Assembly: GCA_947504195.1 (NCBI GenBank)
Contig: CANNGN010000003.1
Span: 434,001 to 498,000, forward strand
Direction of reading: 5' to 3'
Length of the DNA: 64,000 nt
Origin: an uncultured Vibrio sp.
GTDB taxonomy: Bacteria; Pseudomonadota; Gammaproteobacteria; Enterobacterales; Vibrionaceae
Of this stretch, positions 52,060-61,377 are shown in pieces; position 1 is the stretch's first letter, and each line of letters opens with the position of its first letter. A program made the translations under genes and the position numbers. The notes below the pieces were generated by a model that was not told where the DNA came from, searched no databases, and worked only from the letters and a program-made list of their open reading frames with translations.

Positions 52060-52500
52060 TTAATACTCGTTATATAGACTCATCTGCCCATCCTTATCAA
52101 AGGCGACAACGTTGAAGCCTTTAAAAGGCTGACCCGCAGGAGCCATACCAGGAGAGTGCTGAGGCATACCAGGTGCTGATAACCCTGAAATATTATCTGG
52201 CCGTTCAGCTAATAATTTTGCAAGATCTGCTTCGGGAACATGACCTTCGATCATATAGCCATCAATGACGGCGGAATGACACGAAACCAATTGACTCGGC
52301 ATGCCAAACTCTTGCTTGACCGACGTCCAGTCACGTTGGTGATGAATGTTAACTTCATACCCTTTATCTTTCATGATGTTTGCCCATTCTGTGCAGCAGC
52401 CACAGGAAGGTGATTTGTATAATTCAATCGATGATTTAGCAAAAACAGATGTGTTCAGTATCATCGCTGATAAAACTAATGTTTTTATGTGGATGTTCAT
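52060..52500 (-). CDS. DUF411 periplasmic metal-binding protein
   Basis: This 146-residue protein of the DUF411 (CopG-like) family has a signal peptide (about 1-21, cleaved at VFA-KS). YKSPSCGCCTEWANIMKDKG carries the CGCC metal site, and LVSCHSAVIDGYMIEGHVPE holds the third Cys and a His. The C-terminal region is Met/His/Pro-rich (APGMPQHSPGMAPAG). Family members are found in Cu/Ag resistance operons and are thought to handle periplasmic copper. It is transcribed with the DUF2231 gene, after the terminator that ends the cus operon. Confidence 0.88.
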   Translation of the reverse strand: MNIHIKTLVLSAMILNTSVFAKSSIELYKSPSCGCCTEWANIMKDKGYEVNIHHQRDWTSVKQEFGMPSQLVSCHSAVIDGYMIEGHVPEADLAKLLAERPDNISGLSAPGMPQHSPGMAPAGQPFKGFNVVAFDKDGQMSLYNEY

Positions 52501-52615
52501 AAATTATCCTCGTGTTTCACGTATTTATTTATCATTAACTCAGAGAAAGCTAAGTCTAAGTAGTCACTTAAAAATTCAGTCCTGACTTTGGCAATATGTA
52601 GCCGTATGTCTGTAT

Positions 52616-52646
52616 AAAAGCCCCAAAGAAGCCTTCTGGGGCTTTC
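52616..52646 (-). terminator. Terminator at the end of the cus operon
   Basis: On the minus strand AAAGCCCC pairs with GGGGCTTT (with an inner AGAA/TTCT) and runs into TTTT, just after the cupredoxin stop codon. Confidence 0.85.
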
Positions 52647-52650
52647 ATTA

Positions 52651-53145
52651 TCAAAGTGTGATTTTTTTCACCATACCCGCTTCGGCATGACCAGGTAAAT
52701 CGCATGCCAACTCTACGTTTTTATCGCCGTGGAAATGCCATAGTAACTGTCTCGCTTTTCCCGGTTTAACGACAACAGAGCCATCACTGTCATGAGCATT
52801 CATGTTTTTCATCATTTCACGAAGCTTGACGTGCTCCGCTGAACTGCCAATAGAAAATAGATGTTCAATCGAACCTGTATTCATGATGACAAACTGAACC
52901 ACATCATTGGACTCAATCTTTACCTCTTTCTTAAAGCGGATTCTCTTATCATCTGACAATAGAACATGAACGACCTTATCTGGCTTAGCACCCATAGCCG
53001 GCATACCGACATCAGACATTCCTTCCATAGACATACCTGCATGATCCATTTTCATGTCGCTCATTTCAGAGTGGTTGTGCTTTTCATCAGCAATCGCAGT
53101 GCTAGAAAGTGTTACGAGTGCTAGAGTGATTAATGTCTTTTTCAT
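52651..53145 (-). CDS. Cupredoxin-like copper-binding protein
   Basis: This periplasmic protein has about 164 residues. The signal peptide is MKKTLITLALVTLSSTAIA. A Met/His-rich linker follows (SEMSDMKMDHAGMSMEGMSD, resembling Cu(I)-binding methionine motifs), then a plastocyanin/azurin-like domain. Type-1-like ligands are visible: His in GSIEHLFSIG and Cys, His, Met in ACDLPGHAEAGM. ATG at 53145 has TGAGG upstream; a longer frame to 53196 adds an unlikely leader. It lies 66 bases after cusA and is probably the last gene of the cus transcript. It likely binds or oxidises periplasmic copper. Confidence 0.88.
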   Translation of the reverse strand: MKKTLITLALVTLSSTAIADEKHNHSEMSDMKMDHAGMSMEGMSDVGMPAMGAKPDKVVHVLLSDDKRIRFKKEVKIESNDVVQFVIMNTGSIEHLFSIGSSAEHVKLREMMKNMNAHDSDGSVVVKPGKARQLLWHFHGDKNVELACDLPGHAEAGMVKKITL

Positions 53146-53211
53146 AATAAACCTCAGTTTTGTATTCGTTAATTTTGTGCCGGCGATCAGGCGCATGTTG
53201 TATGTTGTTCG

Positions 53212-56200
53212 TTATTGCTTGTTAACTTCGCGCTGTTTCCAGAGCTTAAAGATGGCTGGAAGAACCAGCAGGGTGAGTACGATGGCCGAAGCCATTCCCC
53301 CAATCATCGGTGCTGCGATACGTTGCATCACTTCAGAGCCTGTTCCGGAGCCTTGCATAATCGGAATTAAACCGATAATGACCGTAAGAACCGTCATCAT
53401 AATCGGGCGGACACGGAGCCCTGCACCTTCAACGATCGACTCTTTTAAGTCTTGTGACGTCAAAGGCTGCTTATCTTCTAGCAAGCCAAGTTTTCGGTGG
53501 TGCCATGCTTGATTGAGGTACACCAACATAATGACGCCTATCTCTACCGCAACACCAGATAAGGCAATAAAGCCCACACCCACCGCTATGGAGAAGTTGT
53601 AGTTGAGGTAGTGCATCAACCAGAGCCCGCCAACCATAGCCAAAGGCAGAGTGAGCATGATGATCATCACTTCACCAACACGTCTAAAGCTGAAATACAA
53701 AAGCAACATAATGATTGCTATAGTGACGGGAGTGACAACACTTAGCCGCGCCTTCGCTCTCTCCATGTATTCATATTGCCCAGACCAAGCAAGGGAGTAA
53801 CCAGGCGGTAAAACCAATTGTTCAGATACTGCTTGTCTGGCTTCAGACACATAAGACCCTAGATCTCGGTCAGCAATATCAACAAATACCCAACCGTTCG
53901 GGCGCGCATTTTCAGTTTTAATCATCGGTGGCCCATCTTCAAAACGCACATCTGCAACATCCGCGAGTGCAATTCTGGCTCCACTTGGCGTAACAAGAGG
54001 AAGGCTTTGAAGTTTCTCTAAAGAATCTCGATATATCTGGGGATAGCGAACATTGATCGGATAACGCTCCAACCCTTCTGTTGTCTCTCCAACATTCATG
54101 CCACCAATCGCGGTTGAGATGACTTGCTGGACTTGGTTCACACTCAGACCATAACGAGCGGCTTGCTTGCGTTGAATATCAATGGTGACATAGCGACCGC
54201 CAGCTACACGCTCGGCATAGACCGACGCAGTACCTTCAATATTATTGAGAATCGGCTCCAGCTCTAAACCAATTTGTTCAATCACGTTAAGGTCCGAACC
54301 TGCTATTTTTATCCCGATCGGCGTTTTAATACCTGTCGACAGCATATCGATACGAGTTTTAATCGGCATGACCCAAGCATTCGTTAAACCGGGAAACTGG
54401 ATCAAACTGTCAAACTCTTTCCGTAAGGATTTCGTTGTCACTCCTGCGCGCCACTCCTCCTTAGGTTTAAATTGAATGACAGTTTCAATCATGGTGAGTG
54501 GTGCCGGATCGGTTGCGCTTTCAGCTCGTCCTACTTTGCCCCAGACACTCTCCACTTCGGGGACTGTCTTAATCAGTTTATTGGTTTGTTGCAAAAGCTC
54601 ACGAGCCTTACCAATTGAGATGCCAGGGTAGGTGGTTGGCATGTACATCAAGTCCCCTTCATCTAATGGAGGGATAAATTCGCTACCCATTTTAGTAATC
54701 GGAACATACGCCGATGACATCAAAGCGAGAGCGATTACCACCATAGTCTTTGGAAACTTAAGACTGACATTCAATACCGGTTTGTACATGGCAATAAGAA
54801 GACGATTCACTGGATTCTTGTGCTCAGGTAGAATGTTACCTCGAACGAGATACCCCATTAACACGGGAACTAGAGTGATCGACAATCCAGCAGCAGCAGC
54901 CATTGCGTAGGTTTTCGTAAACGCCAGTGGCGAGAACATTTTCCCTTCTTGCCCTTCTAGCGCGAAAACCGGAACGAAGCTTAGCGTAATGATCAGCAGC
55001 GAGAAAAATAAGGGAGCGCCCACTTCTTCCGCCGCTTTGCCAATCACCTGCCATCGATTTTTATCGGTTAATGGCGTTCGCTCGATGTGCTTATGTACAT
55101 TTTCAATCATGACAATAGCACCATCAACCATCGCTCCAATGGCGATAGCGATACCACCAAGTGACATAATATTGGCATTGATACCCTGCCAATGCATCAC
55201 GATAAACGCAGACAAAATACCGACAGGCAAGCTGAGCGCAATGACTAACGAGGAACGAATATGGAACAGGAAGAGAGCGCATACAATGGCAACGACAATA
55301 AATTCTTCAGCCAGCTTCTCCCATAGATTTTCTACCGCCTTATCGATAAGCGTGGAACGATCATACGTCGCCACGATCTCTACGCCTTCTGGCAAGCTTG
55401 ACTGCAGTTCGGAGAGTTTCTGTTTTACGTTGGCAATGACTGAACTAGCGTTTTCACCAAAACGCATCACGATAACACCTCCGACGGCTTCTCCTTCGCC
55501 ATTAAACTCAGAGATACCACGACGCATTTGTGGACCTAAGTTAATATCAGCAATATCACCCAACAATAAGGGAGTCCCCTTTTCCGTCACCTTGAGTGGA
55601 AGCGCCTTGATATCTTCGATCCCAGATAAATACCCTGTTGTTCGGACCATATGTTCGGCCTCTGCAACTTCGATTACCGATGCACCAGTCTCCTGGTTTC
55701 CCATCTTAATCGCATTGTTTACCTGCTGAAGCGTCAAGTCGTAGGCACGTAATCTGGCTGGATCGATTTGTACCTGATACTGCTTGACCATCCCACCGAC
55801 AGTAGCAACTTCAGAAACGCCCTCAACCGTTTGTAACTCGTATTTTAAGAACCAGTCCTGATAACTGCGGAGTTCAGACAGATCATGCTGACCCGTTTTA
55901 TCTTGTAGAACATAACTGTATACCCAACCCACACCAGTAGCATCTGGCCCTAGTGTGGGCTTAGCATTGGCGGGAAGGTTCGGGGTAACTTGGCTTAGAT
56001 ATTCCAGTACTCTAGAACGGGCCCAATACATATCCGTGTCATCATTGAAGATGATGTATACATAGGAGTCTCCAAAAAAAGAATAACCTCTCACCGTTTC
56101 TGCTCCCGGCACAGCCAGCATCGCCGTAGTCAGTGGGTAGGTGACTTGATCTTCAACAACTTGGGGGGCTTGTCCTGGATAATTTGTTTTGATGATGACC

Positions 56201-56337
56201 TGAACATCAGAAAGATCTGGCAGAGCATCAACAGGTGTATTTTTAACACTAAACAAACCAGCAAACACCAAAAACACCGTAAAAACTAAAACAATAAAGC
56301 GATTGTTTAGCGACCACCTTATAATGGCAGGAATCAT
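53212..56337 (-). CDS. cusA: CusA-type heavy-metal RND efflux pump
   Basis: This inner-membrane proton-driven pump has 1041 residues and is the core of a CusCBA-type Cu(I)/Ag(I) exporter. It has RND architecture with 12 membrane segments and two large periplasmic loops. The N-terminus MIPAIIRWSLNNRFIVLV, the TM4 segment GGIAIAIGAMVDGAIVMIEN with the proton-relay Asp, and the periplasmic RIDMLSTGIKTPIGIKI (carrying a Met of the Cu(I) site) are typical of CusA. It overlaps cusB by 4 bases. Length is normal. Confidence 0.94.
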   Translation of the reverse strand: MIPAIIRWSLNNRFIVLVFTVFLVFAGLFSVKNTPVDALPDLSDVQVIIKTNYPGQAPQVVEDQVTYPLTTAMLAVPGAETVRGYSFFGDSYVYIIFNDDTDMYWARSRVLEYLSQVTPNLPANAKPTLGPDATGVGWVYSYVLQDKTGQHDLSELRSYQDWFLKYELQTVEGVSEVATVGGMVKQYQVQIDPARLRAYDLTLQQVNNAIKMGNQETGASVIEVAEAEHMVRTTGYLSGIEDIKALPLKVTEKGTPLLLGDIADINLGPQMRRGISEFNGEGEAVGGVIVMRFGENASSVIANVKQKLSELQSSLPEGVEIVATYDRSTLIDKAVENLWEKLAEEFIVVAIVCALFLFHIRSSLVIALSLPVGILSAFIVMHWQGINANIMSLGGIAIAIGAMVDGAIVMIENVHKHIERTPLTDKNRWQVIGKAAEEVGAPLFFSLLIITLSFVPVFALEGQEGKMFSPLAFTKTYAMAAAAGLSITLVPVLMGYLVRGNILPEHKNPVNRLLIAMYKPVLNVSLKFPKTMVVIALALMSSAYVPITKMGSEFIPPLDEGDLMYMPTTYPGISIGKARELLQQTNKLIKTVPEVESVWGKVGRAESATDPAPLTMIETVIQFKPKEEWRAGVTTKSLRKEFDSLIQFPGLTNAWVMPIKTRIDMLSTGIKTPIGIKIAGSDLNVIEQIGLELEPILNNIEGTASVYAERVAGGRYVTIDIQRKQAARYGLSVNQVQQVISTAIGGMNVGETTEGLERYPINVRYPQIYRDSLEKLQSLPLVTPSGARIALADVADVRFEDGPPMIKTENARPNGWVFVDIADRDLGSYVSEARQAVSEQLVLPPGYSLAWSGQYEYMERAKARLSVVTPVTIAIIMLLLYFSFRRVGEVMIIMLTLPLAMVGGLWLMHYLNYNFSIAVGVGFIALSGVAVEIGVIMLVYLNQAWHHRKLGLLEDKQPLTSQDLKESIVEGAGLRVRPIMMTVLTVIIGLIPIMQGSGTGSEVMQRIAAPMIGGMASAIVLTLLVLPAIFKLWKQREVNKQ

Positions 56338-58037
56338 TGTTTACCTCCTACCAATTCTAAAGCGGTTAGCTTGGGTTCATTGCCCGATTTATCAATTAGA
56401 AAACGAACCATTTGCCCTTCAGAAAAGGGGGATAAATCAACTTCGTGATCAACAGAAAAGTTCATTTCACCCGCTTGCCAGCTCCATTCCACTACAGGCT
56501 CATGACTTACTGTCAGCATATCGAAGTCGGCCATAAGCATACTGATCTCACCATTAACCCATAATTCATTGGCAACCACAGAATCATCGACTGTAAAATC
56601 CAGTATTTCATATTGACCAGAGTCGGTTTTCTGAATTTCGAACTCAATAGACTGGCCCGACTGAACAGTTTCAATATCGAGCCCTTCAGCAAAAGTAAAG
56701 TTCATGACCATGCCCGGCCATTGCCATTCTTCAACGGGCTGATGATTAATCGTTGCCATCCGATGTCCGACCATCATGTCGGTGATCTGACCTTTAGCCC
56801 AGACGCTTGGATTTTCAGCATCGACTCCATTGACCCGTTCAAGTTCGGCGCTCTGACTGGACTCAGAGTCGAGCATAAACTGAGCAGACGTGACAACACT
56901 ATCTCCCTCTACAAGCCCAGCCAAGACTTCGATGAACTCCCCCGCTTCTCTACCTACTTCAATTCGCGCAGAGCGGTATTTTCCTTCCCCTTCAGATAAT
57001 ACTACTCGAGTCATTCCTCCTGAGCGAATAACTGATTCTCTTGGAATAGTCAGCACTGACTCATCGGATTCAGCCTGAAGAGTCACACTGGCAAACATGT
57101 TTGGTTTAAGCGCACCATCCTCGTTTACGAACTTTAAACGTACTCTCAGAGTTCGTGTTTTTGCATCAAGAATGGGATAGATGAAATCGACGTTCCCTTC
57201 CCAGTTTCGCCCCGGTAAGGCGCTTAAAACCATGTTGGCGTTACTCCCTACATTGATCCAATGAGACTGACGCTCAAACACCTCCACATCTACCCACACC
57301 TCATCTAACGGCCCAGCGCTTATCACGGTTTGGGCTGGAGAAATATAGCTCCCTTCTCGAATATTCAGCTGAGCAATTACGCCATCGTCTGGCGCTTTTA
57401 TCGCAACATTCTGGTCAGCACGACCTTTTTTAACAATTTGATTAATTTGGCTTTTATCTAACCCTAAGGCGATCAAACGCTCTTGAGCGCCATTAACCAA
57501 ACCTTTACGACCAGAGCGATAAGCATTGAGTAATTCTTCTTGTGCTTTCACCAATTCTGGAGAATAAAGAGTAAATAGCACGTCACCTTTTGATACCTGC
57601 TCACCAACCGTGCTCACATCCAACGTTTCGACCCAACCACTGACTCGACTGTTGGTTTGCCATAAGCGGCTTTCGTCAAAGTTGATGTATCCGACAGTAT
57701 CAATTTTCGGTAGCAATTTATTTTGAGAGGCATTAGCAGTTTTTACCCCAAGGTTATTTTCAACGGCTGGGTCAATCTTGACCGTTCCTTTTTTCAGGTT
57801 GCCCCCTGAGTCCTCTTCATAGACAGGGATAAGATCCATTCCCATCGGAGATTGACCGGGTTCGTCTCTACGATAGTTGGGATCCATTGGTGCGACCCAA
57901 TAAAGAGGTTCCTTGGCATCCGAGCTCATCGCTGAACTTGATGCCATCTCATGACTTCCCAATAAGTATTGATTCCCGGTAAAACCAATCACACCACCGA
58001 TCAGCAGTGCTAGGGTTGCAATAGGGAGTGATTTCAT
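56334..58037 (-). CDS. cusB: CusB-type adaptor fused to two CusF-like domains
   Basis: This periplasmic membrane-fusion protein has 567 residues, longer than the roughly 400 of E. coli CusB. After an N-terminal anchor comes a heavy-metal-binding motif, YWVAPMDPNYRRDEPGQSPM (46-65), then the lipoyl/hairpin/barrel adaptor body (about 90-405). Two CusF-like domains follow, about 412-485 and 490-560. The first has His432, Trp440, Met443 and Met445 in the exact CusF spacing, so it should bind Cu(I)/Ag(I). The second has His512, Trp520 and Met525, but the first Met is Gly523. It overlaps cusA and cusC by 4 bases each. Confidence 0.93.
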   Translation of the reverse strand: MKSLPIATLALLIGGVIGFTGNQYLLGSHEMASSSAMSSDAKEPLYWVAPMDPNYRRDEPGQSPMGMDLIPVYEEDSGGNLKKGTVKIDPAVENNLGVKTANASQNKLLPKIDTVGYINFDESRLWQTNSRVSGWVETLDVSTVGEQVSKGDVLFTLYSPELVKAQEELLNAYRSGRKGLVNGAQERLIALGLDKSQINQIVKKGRADQNVAIKAPDDGVIAQLNIREGSYISPAQTVISAGPLDEVWVDVEVFERQSHWINVGSNANMVLSALPGRNWEGNVDFIYPILDAKTRTLRVRLKFVNEDGALKPNMFASVTLQAESDESVLTIPRESVIRSGGMTRVVLSEGEGKYRSARIEVGREAGEFIEVLAGLVEGDSVVTSAQFMLDSESSQSAELERVNGVDAENPSVWAKGQITDMMVGHRMATINHQPVEEWQWPGMVMNFTFAEGLDIETVQSGQSIEFEIQKTDSGQYEILDFTVDDSVVANELWVNGEISMLMADFDMLTVSHEPVVEWSWQAGEMNFSVDHEVDLSPFSEGQMVRFLIDKSGNEPKLTALELVGGKQ

Positions 58038-59386
58038 AATTTATTATCCTCTAAGTCATAAGCTGCGCTGAGTTCAGTGACATTTTGGTCATACTGATTA
58101 AGTACATAAGCAAGTTCATTTTGGGTATTATTGAGATCAGCAACTAACCGAGCTTCTTCTTTTGCAATCATCAATTCATCTCTTAGCGCAGTAATAAGCT
58201 CACTAAACTGAACCGTGTTATTTTCGTACCCCCGTTCGGTCGCCTTAGTACGCTCTTTTGCTTGTTTAACCAATACGTTTTGATAACGTTGAATACGTTC
58301 CTCCAGATTGTGTTTATCCGAAATAAGCGTGTTTGCTCTAGCATTCATCTGAACTAAAAGAAGGTCTTTTTGCGACTTAGCCGCACCTGCCTGATGTTGA
58401 GCAGCGGCGTATTTTCGGTCCTGTTTTTTATCGGTGAATAAAGGAATGTCCATGGTCAGATACGCGCTGACTAAATCCGATGCTGGCTGACCATTCATTC
58501 CGTTTGCTTGTCTGTAGGCATACGCTACTTCAACACCAAATTGAGGCGTGTAAGACTGCTCAGCGATAGACACTTGAGTTTCTTTACGTTGAATATTTTG
58601 TTCCGCGGCTTTGACTTTCGGATGGGAAACCAGCAAATCATAAAATTCCGTTCCACCTGACTGCAGTGTTTTGTCCAGTTCAACGAGGGAGCTCCATTGA
58701 GTGCTTTTAGCATTACTCACATCTATCTGACGAACATATTCGGCTTCTACCCACTCAGAGAGTTGTGCACGAACACGCTGCTGCATTTGCCGATTTTTCT
58801 GGAGTTTCTCATCGAGTTGACTGACCTGAAGCTCCGCATAAAGCAAGTCTTGCGTCTCGCTTTTACCGAGAGAGTAGTTGGTCTCAATGAACTGGGTCAT
58901 TTCTAGCATGAGTTCACGCATTTCTTCGGTAAGCTCATTTGCCCGGATCAGATATCTAAGCTCTATCCACAGTTGCGTAATGCTTTTTGCGATATCAAGT
59001 TTTCGCAGCTCCGCCTGATAACTGACGACCTGAGCCTGTTGCTCATATTGCTTTTTGGATAAATCAAGCGTCGCGCCACGGCTGAACTGCTGAGACAGCC
59101 CAACAGAGATATTGGTCATGGCATCGTCATCGAATTGAAAACTGTCGACAGGCAGGCCACCTACACCAAACTTTACCTTTGGATCCATCAAGGTTGCGCT
59201 GGCAACACCAGTTTCCTTAAGCGATAAGGCTTGTGAGTTAAGCTGAACGAGTCCCTGATCACGGGACACCGCGAGCTCAATAATGTTACTTAGAGTAAAT
59301 TGACCTTCACTGGCATAGGAAGGTGTCAGCACGGCATTCAATGCAAGTGCTAACGCAATTGGTTTAATGTTCACTTTGAATTCCAA
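58034..59386 (-). CDS. cusC: CusC/TolC-family outer membrane factor
   Basis: This outer-membrane channel of the RND efflux complex has 450 residues of the TolC/outer membrane efflux protein fold: a signal peptide (about 1-24, PSYA-SEG) and long alpha-helical hairpins (EELRELMLEMTQFI-like repeats; SLTQ/SVGLSQQFSRGATLDL region). It lacks an obvious lipobox, unlike E. coli CusC. It is the first large gene of the cusC-cusB-cusA-cupredoxin transcript, coupled to cusB by overlap. It connects the pump to the outside. Confidence 0.9.
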   Translation of the reverse strand: MEFKVNIKPIALALALNAVLTPSYASEGQFTLSNIIELAVSRDQGLVQLNSQALSLKETGVASATLMDPKVKFGVGGLPVDSFQFDDDAMTNISVGLSQQFSRGATLDLSKKQYEQQAQVVSYQAELRKLDIAKSITQLWIELRYLIRANELTEEMRELMLEMTQFIETNYSLGKSETQDLLYAELQVSQLDEKLQKNRQMQQRVRAQLSEWVEAEYVRQIDVSNAKSTQWSSLVELDKTLQSGGTEFYDLLVSHPKVKAAEQNIQRKETQVSIAEQSYTPQFGVEVAYAYRQANGMNGQPASDLVSAYLTMDIPLFTDKKQDRKYAAAQHQAGAAKSQKDLLLVQMNARANTLISDKHNLEERIQRYQNVLVKQAKERTKATERGYENNTVQFSELITALRDELMIAKEEARLVADLNNTQNELAYVLNQYDQNVTELSAAYDLEDNKL

Positions 59387-59496
59387 TCGTTTACTGATGC
59401 AAACAGTTAGCCGAAACCAATAGTTTGCAAATAGAATAAGTCACACGGGAAAACCGCGTGAAACGAAAACGATGACCTTATGTCACCAATTGGAAT

Positions 59497-59877
59497 TTAA
59501 ACGATGGGGGGCCGAAATAAAGCGCTGGCGATAGAGCTAACGCGACTTCTTGATTCTTTCGAAATGAGGACAAGATCTGGGGTTTGTGATAATTCGTAGG
59601 CAGGAGAGCTAATAATAGAATAACTGGTGACACAGCTAGTGTAACAACACTGGTGATCTGACATCACACTGTCTTCACTACAACACTCTTGAGCGTTATC
59701 AACCACAATGTCATTAGCAGTGACGCAATGTGATTCGGCCATATGCATAGACATAGTGCCATGACTTTCAGTAAGCATTTGCAGAGGCATAAGAGGGGCA
59801 CTACTTACTGCGCTAGAAAGCATAAAGGCTACTAACGTCAATATTGTTACCCAAACTGTGCGCATTCTTTGTTGCAT
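59497..59877 (-). CDS. Secreted Cys/His/Met-rich protein ahead of the cus operon
   Basis: This protein of about 126 residues has a signal peptide (residues about 5-27, ending VSSA). The segment after it is rich in Met, His and Cys (ESHGTMSMHMAESHCVTAND, then AQECCSEDSVMSDHQCCYTS). It ends in RPPIV-type sequence. It resembles small DUF2946/CopL-like proteins often placed before copper efflux genes, but I cannot assign it with certainty. It starts the cus cluster on the minus strand, 110 bases before cusC, so a periplasmic copper-binding or sensing role is likely. The ATG at 59877 is preferred over the GTG one codon before it. Confidence 0.7.
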   Translation of the reverse strand: MQQRMRTVWVTILTLVAFMLSSAVSSAPLMPLQMLTESHGTMSMHMAESHCVTANDIVVDNAQECCSEDSVMSDHQCCYTSCVTSYSIISSPAYELSQTPDLVLISKESRSRVSSIASALFRPPIV

Positions 59878-60032
59878 CACAAACTCTTAAATTCTACTAA
59901 ACACGGTAAATAGTCTATTAACACTTGCTGGTTGTCAAGAAAAAGCGGTTGCTGGAACTCGTAGGCTCAAAAGCAAAATGACGAACGGTCGATAATATTA
60001 TTGAACTAACTTGGAAATGGACAGAAGCTTCT

Positions 60033-60084
60033 TAGAGTATCAATTTAAATTAGCAAAATACGGATAATTTAAATTGATACTCTA
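60033..60084. repeat. Perfect 20-bp inverted repeat between the kinase and cus genes
   Basis: TAGAGTATCAATTTAAATTA (60033-60052) and its exact reverse complement at 60065-60084 flank a 12-base spacer. It lies 34 bases after the histidine-kinase stop and about 155 bases before the Cys-rich gene. It may terminate the kinase transcript or be a binding/recombination site. The remaining 59881-60117 has nothing else clear. Confidence 0.8.
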
Positions 60085-60117
60085 CAAACCAAACATTCTA
60101 GCCGTGAACAAAAAAGA

Positions 60118-61377
60118 TTACTGAAAAGTTATTAATGCTTCACAACCCGAAGTAGAGCGGTTACTAATTGAGAAGATCCAATGATATCTGCGACATAAAT
60201 CTTCAACGATGAGTAATCCTAACCCATGTCCATCTTGGTTAGATGCTTCATTTAAACCCGAACCATTATCCCTAATAGCAAATGAGTCTACGGATACTTC
60301 TAGAGTTATTGTTCCCTCCGGAGTTGCGGCGATTGCGTTCTTCAATAAGTTTCCTACGACCATGTTAAGCACGGCTGACGCAGCCTTAATCGATGGGCTT
60401 TGGAGGAAAGTCAGTTCAACATCGATATTTTTATCTTTTGTTTGAGCACTGTTGAGTTCAATGATGTTCTCAAATTCGTCTTTGCTTACCTTTCTTTCAA
60501 CGGTTTCATCTTCACTACGCTCATAGCGCACAAGCCCTAACAATGCATCAACCATCGTGGTCATCTGTAATGTAGCTTCATTGATACGAACCACCTGTCT
60601 CTTTTGAAATTCTTCTGACACCTTTCGCTCTAGCAATTTACTTGCGCCTTTCACAATGGTTAAGGGGGTTCTCAATTCATGGCTGGCATAGCGGGCAAAT
60701 GCCTGTTCACGCTTTAACAAACTATGAATATCATGCCGATATTGATTAAGCTGATCTGCTAAAATCTGAAACTCACTGGCACCACCTGTAGGAATATAAA
60801 ATACATGGGCGCTATTACCGCTTTGTTCGGTTAATTGTTCTATCAAATGATTAATAGGAGTTATCAGGCGTTGTGTTAAACGATTCAACAATAATCCAAA
60901 GACGAGCAGTAGCCCAGCAATACTAGTGACCACTATAAGACTGGCATACACTATGTCATATTTACCAAATTCAATTTGATTGATATCAGATAACAATATA
61001 ACGGGTTTTCTTTCTCCATTATTTGTGTAGTAACCAAAGTAAAGCATGAGTGATTCGGTTCCATATCCGACTTCACCAACATAAGAATCTCCGCCTTTAA
61101 AGTACTTATGGAACCTTGAAGGAACCAAACTAATATCATTATAGGCATGAGTGAGAACGTCTATGGAGATTTCTCCATTTTCTCCATCCATAAATCGCTG
61201 TATTGCCTCATTCTTATCTAGTTCAATGCGACGCTCCCCAACTTTATCTTCAGACCAATGTAAGACAGCAAAAAATATAATGTAGCTGACTAGTCCCATG
61301 ACAAGAGCGACAATCGTAAAAAATATCCTCAATTGATTCGTTAAGGTGCGAGTGCTGGTTACACCAGATTGCTTCAC
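60118..61377 (-). CDS. Sensor histidine kinase
   Basis: This is a 419-residue two-TM sensor kinase. TM1 is at about 12-36, a periplasmic domain of about 95 residues (FMDGENGEISIDVLTHAYND region) follows, TM2 is at about 140-162, then a HAMP linker. The HisKA box is YASHELRTPLTIVKGASKLL, with an HATPase region showing MVVGNLLKNAIAATPEGTIT (N-box) and IRDNGSGLNEASNQDGHGLG. It overlaps the response regulator by 1 base. The signal is unknown. Neighbouring copper genes and an LtaS-type sulfatase gene are both candidate targets. Confidence 0.9.
   Translation of the reverse strand: MKQSGVTSTRTLTNQLRIFFTIVALVMGLVSYIIFFAVLHWSEDKVGERRIELDKNEAIQRFMDGENGEISIDVLTHAYNDISLVPSRFHKYFKGGDSYVGEVGYGTESLMLYFGYYTNNGERKPVILLSDINQIEFGKYDIVYASLIVVTSIAGLLLVFGLLLNRLTQRLITPINHLIEQLTEQSGNSAHVFYIPTGGASEFQILADQLNQYRHDIHSLLKREQAFARYASHELRTPLTIVKGASKLLERKVSEEFQKRQVVRINEATLQMTTMVDALLGLVRYERSEDETVERKVSKDEFENIIELNSAQTKDKNIDVELTFLQSPSIKAASAVLNMVVGNLLKNAIAATPEGTITLEVSVDSFAIRDNGSGLNEASNQDGHGLGLLIVEDLCRRYHWIFSISNRSTSGCEALITFQ

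Noticed and set aside
54989..55729. Long plus-strand open frame (246 codons) opposite cusA
   Set aside because: It is antisense to a conserved RND pump; composition is that of a shadow frame, with no ribosome site.
59911..59938. Minus-strand TTGACA followed by GACTAT as the cus-cluster promoter
   Set aside because: The -10 match is poor and no metal-regulator dyad is visible, so it is not reported as a feature.
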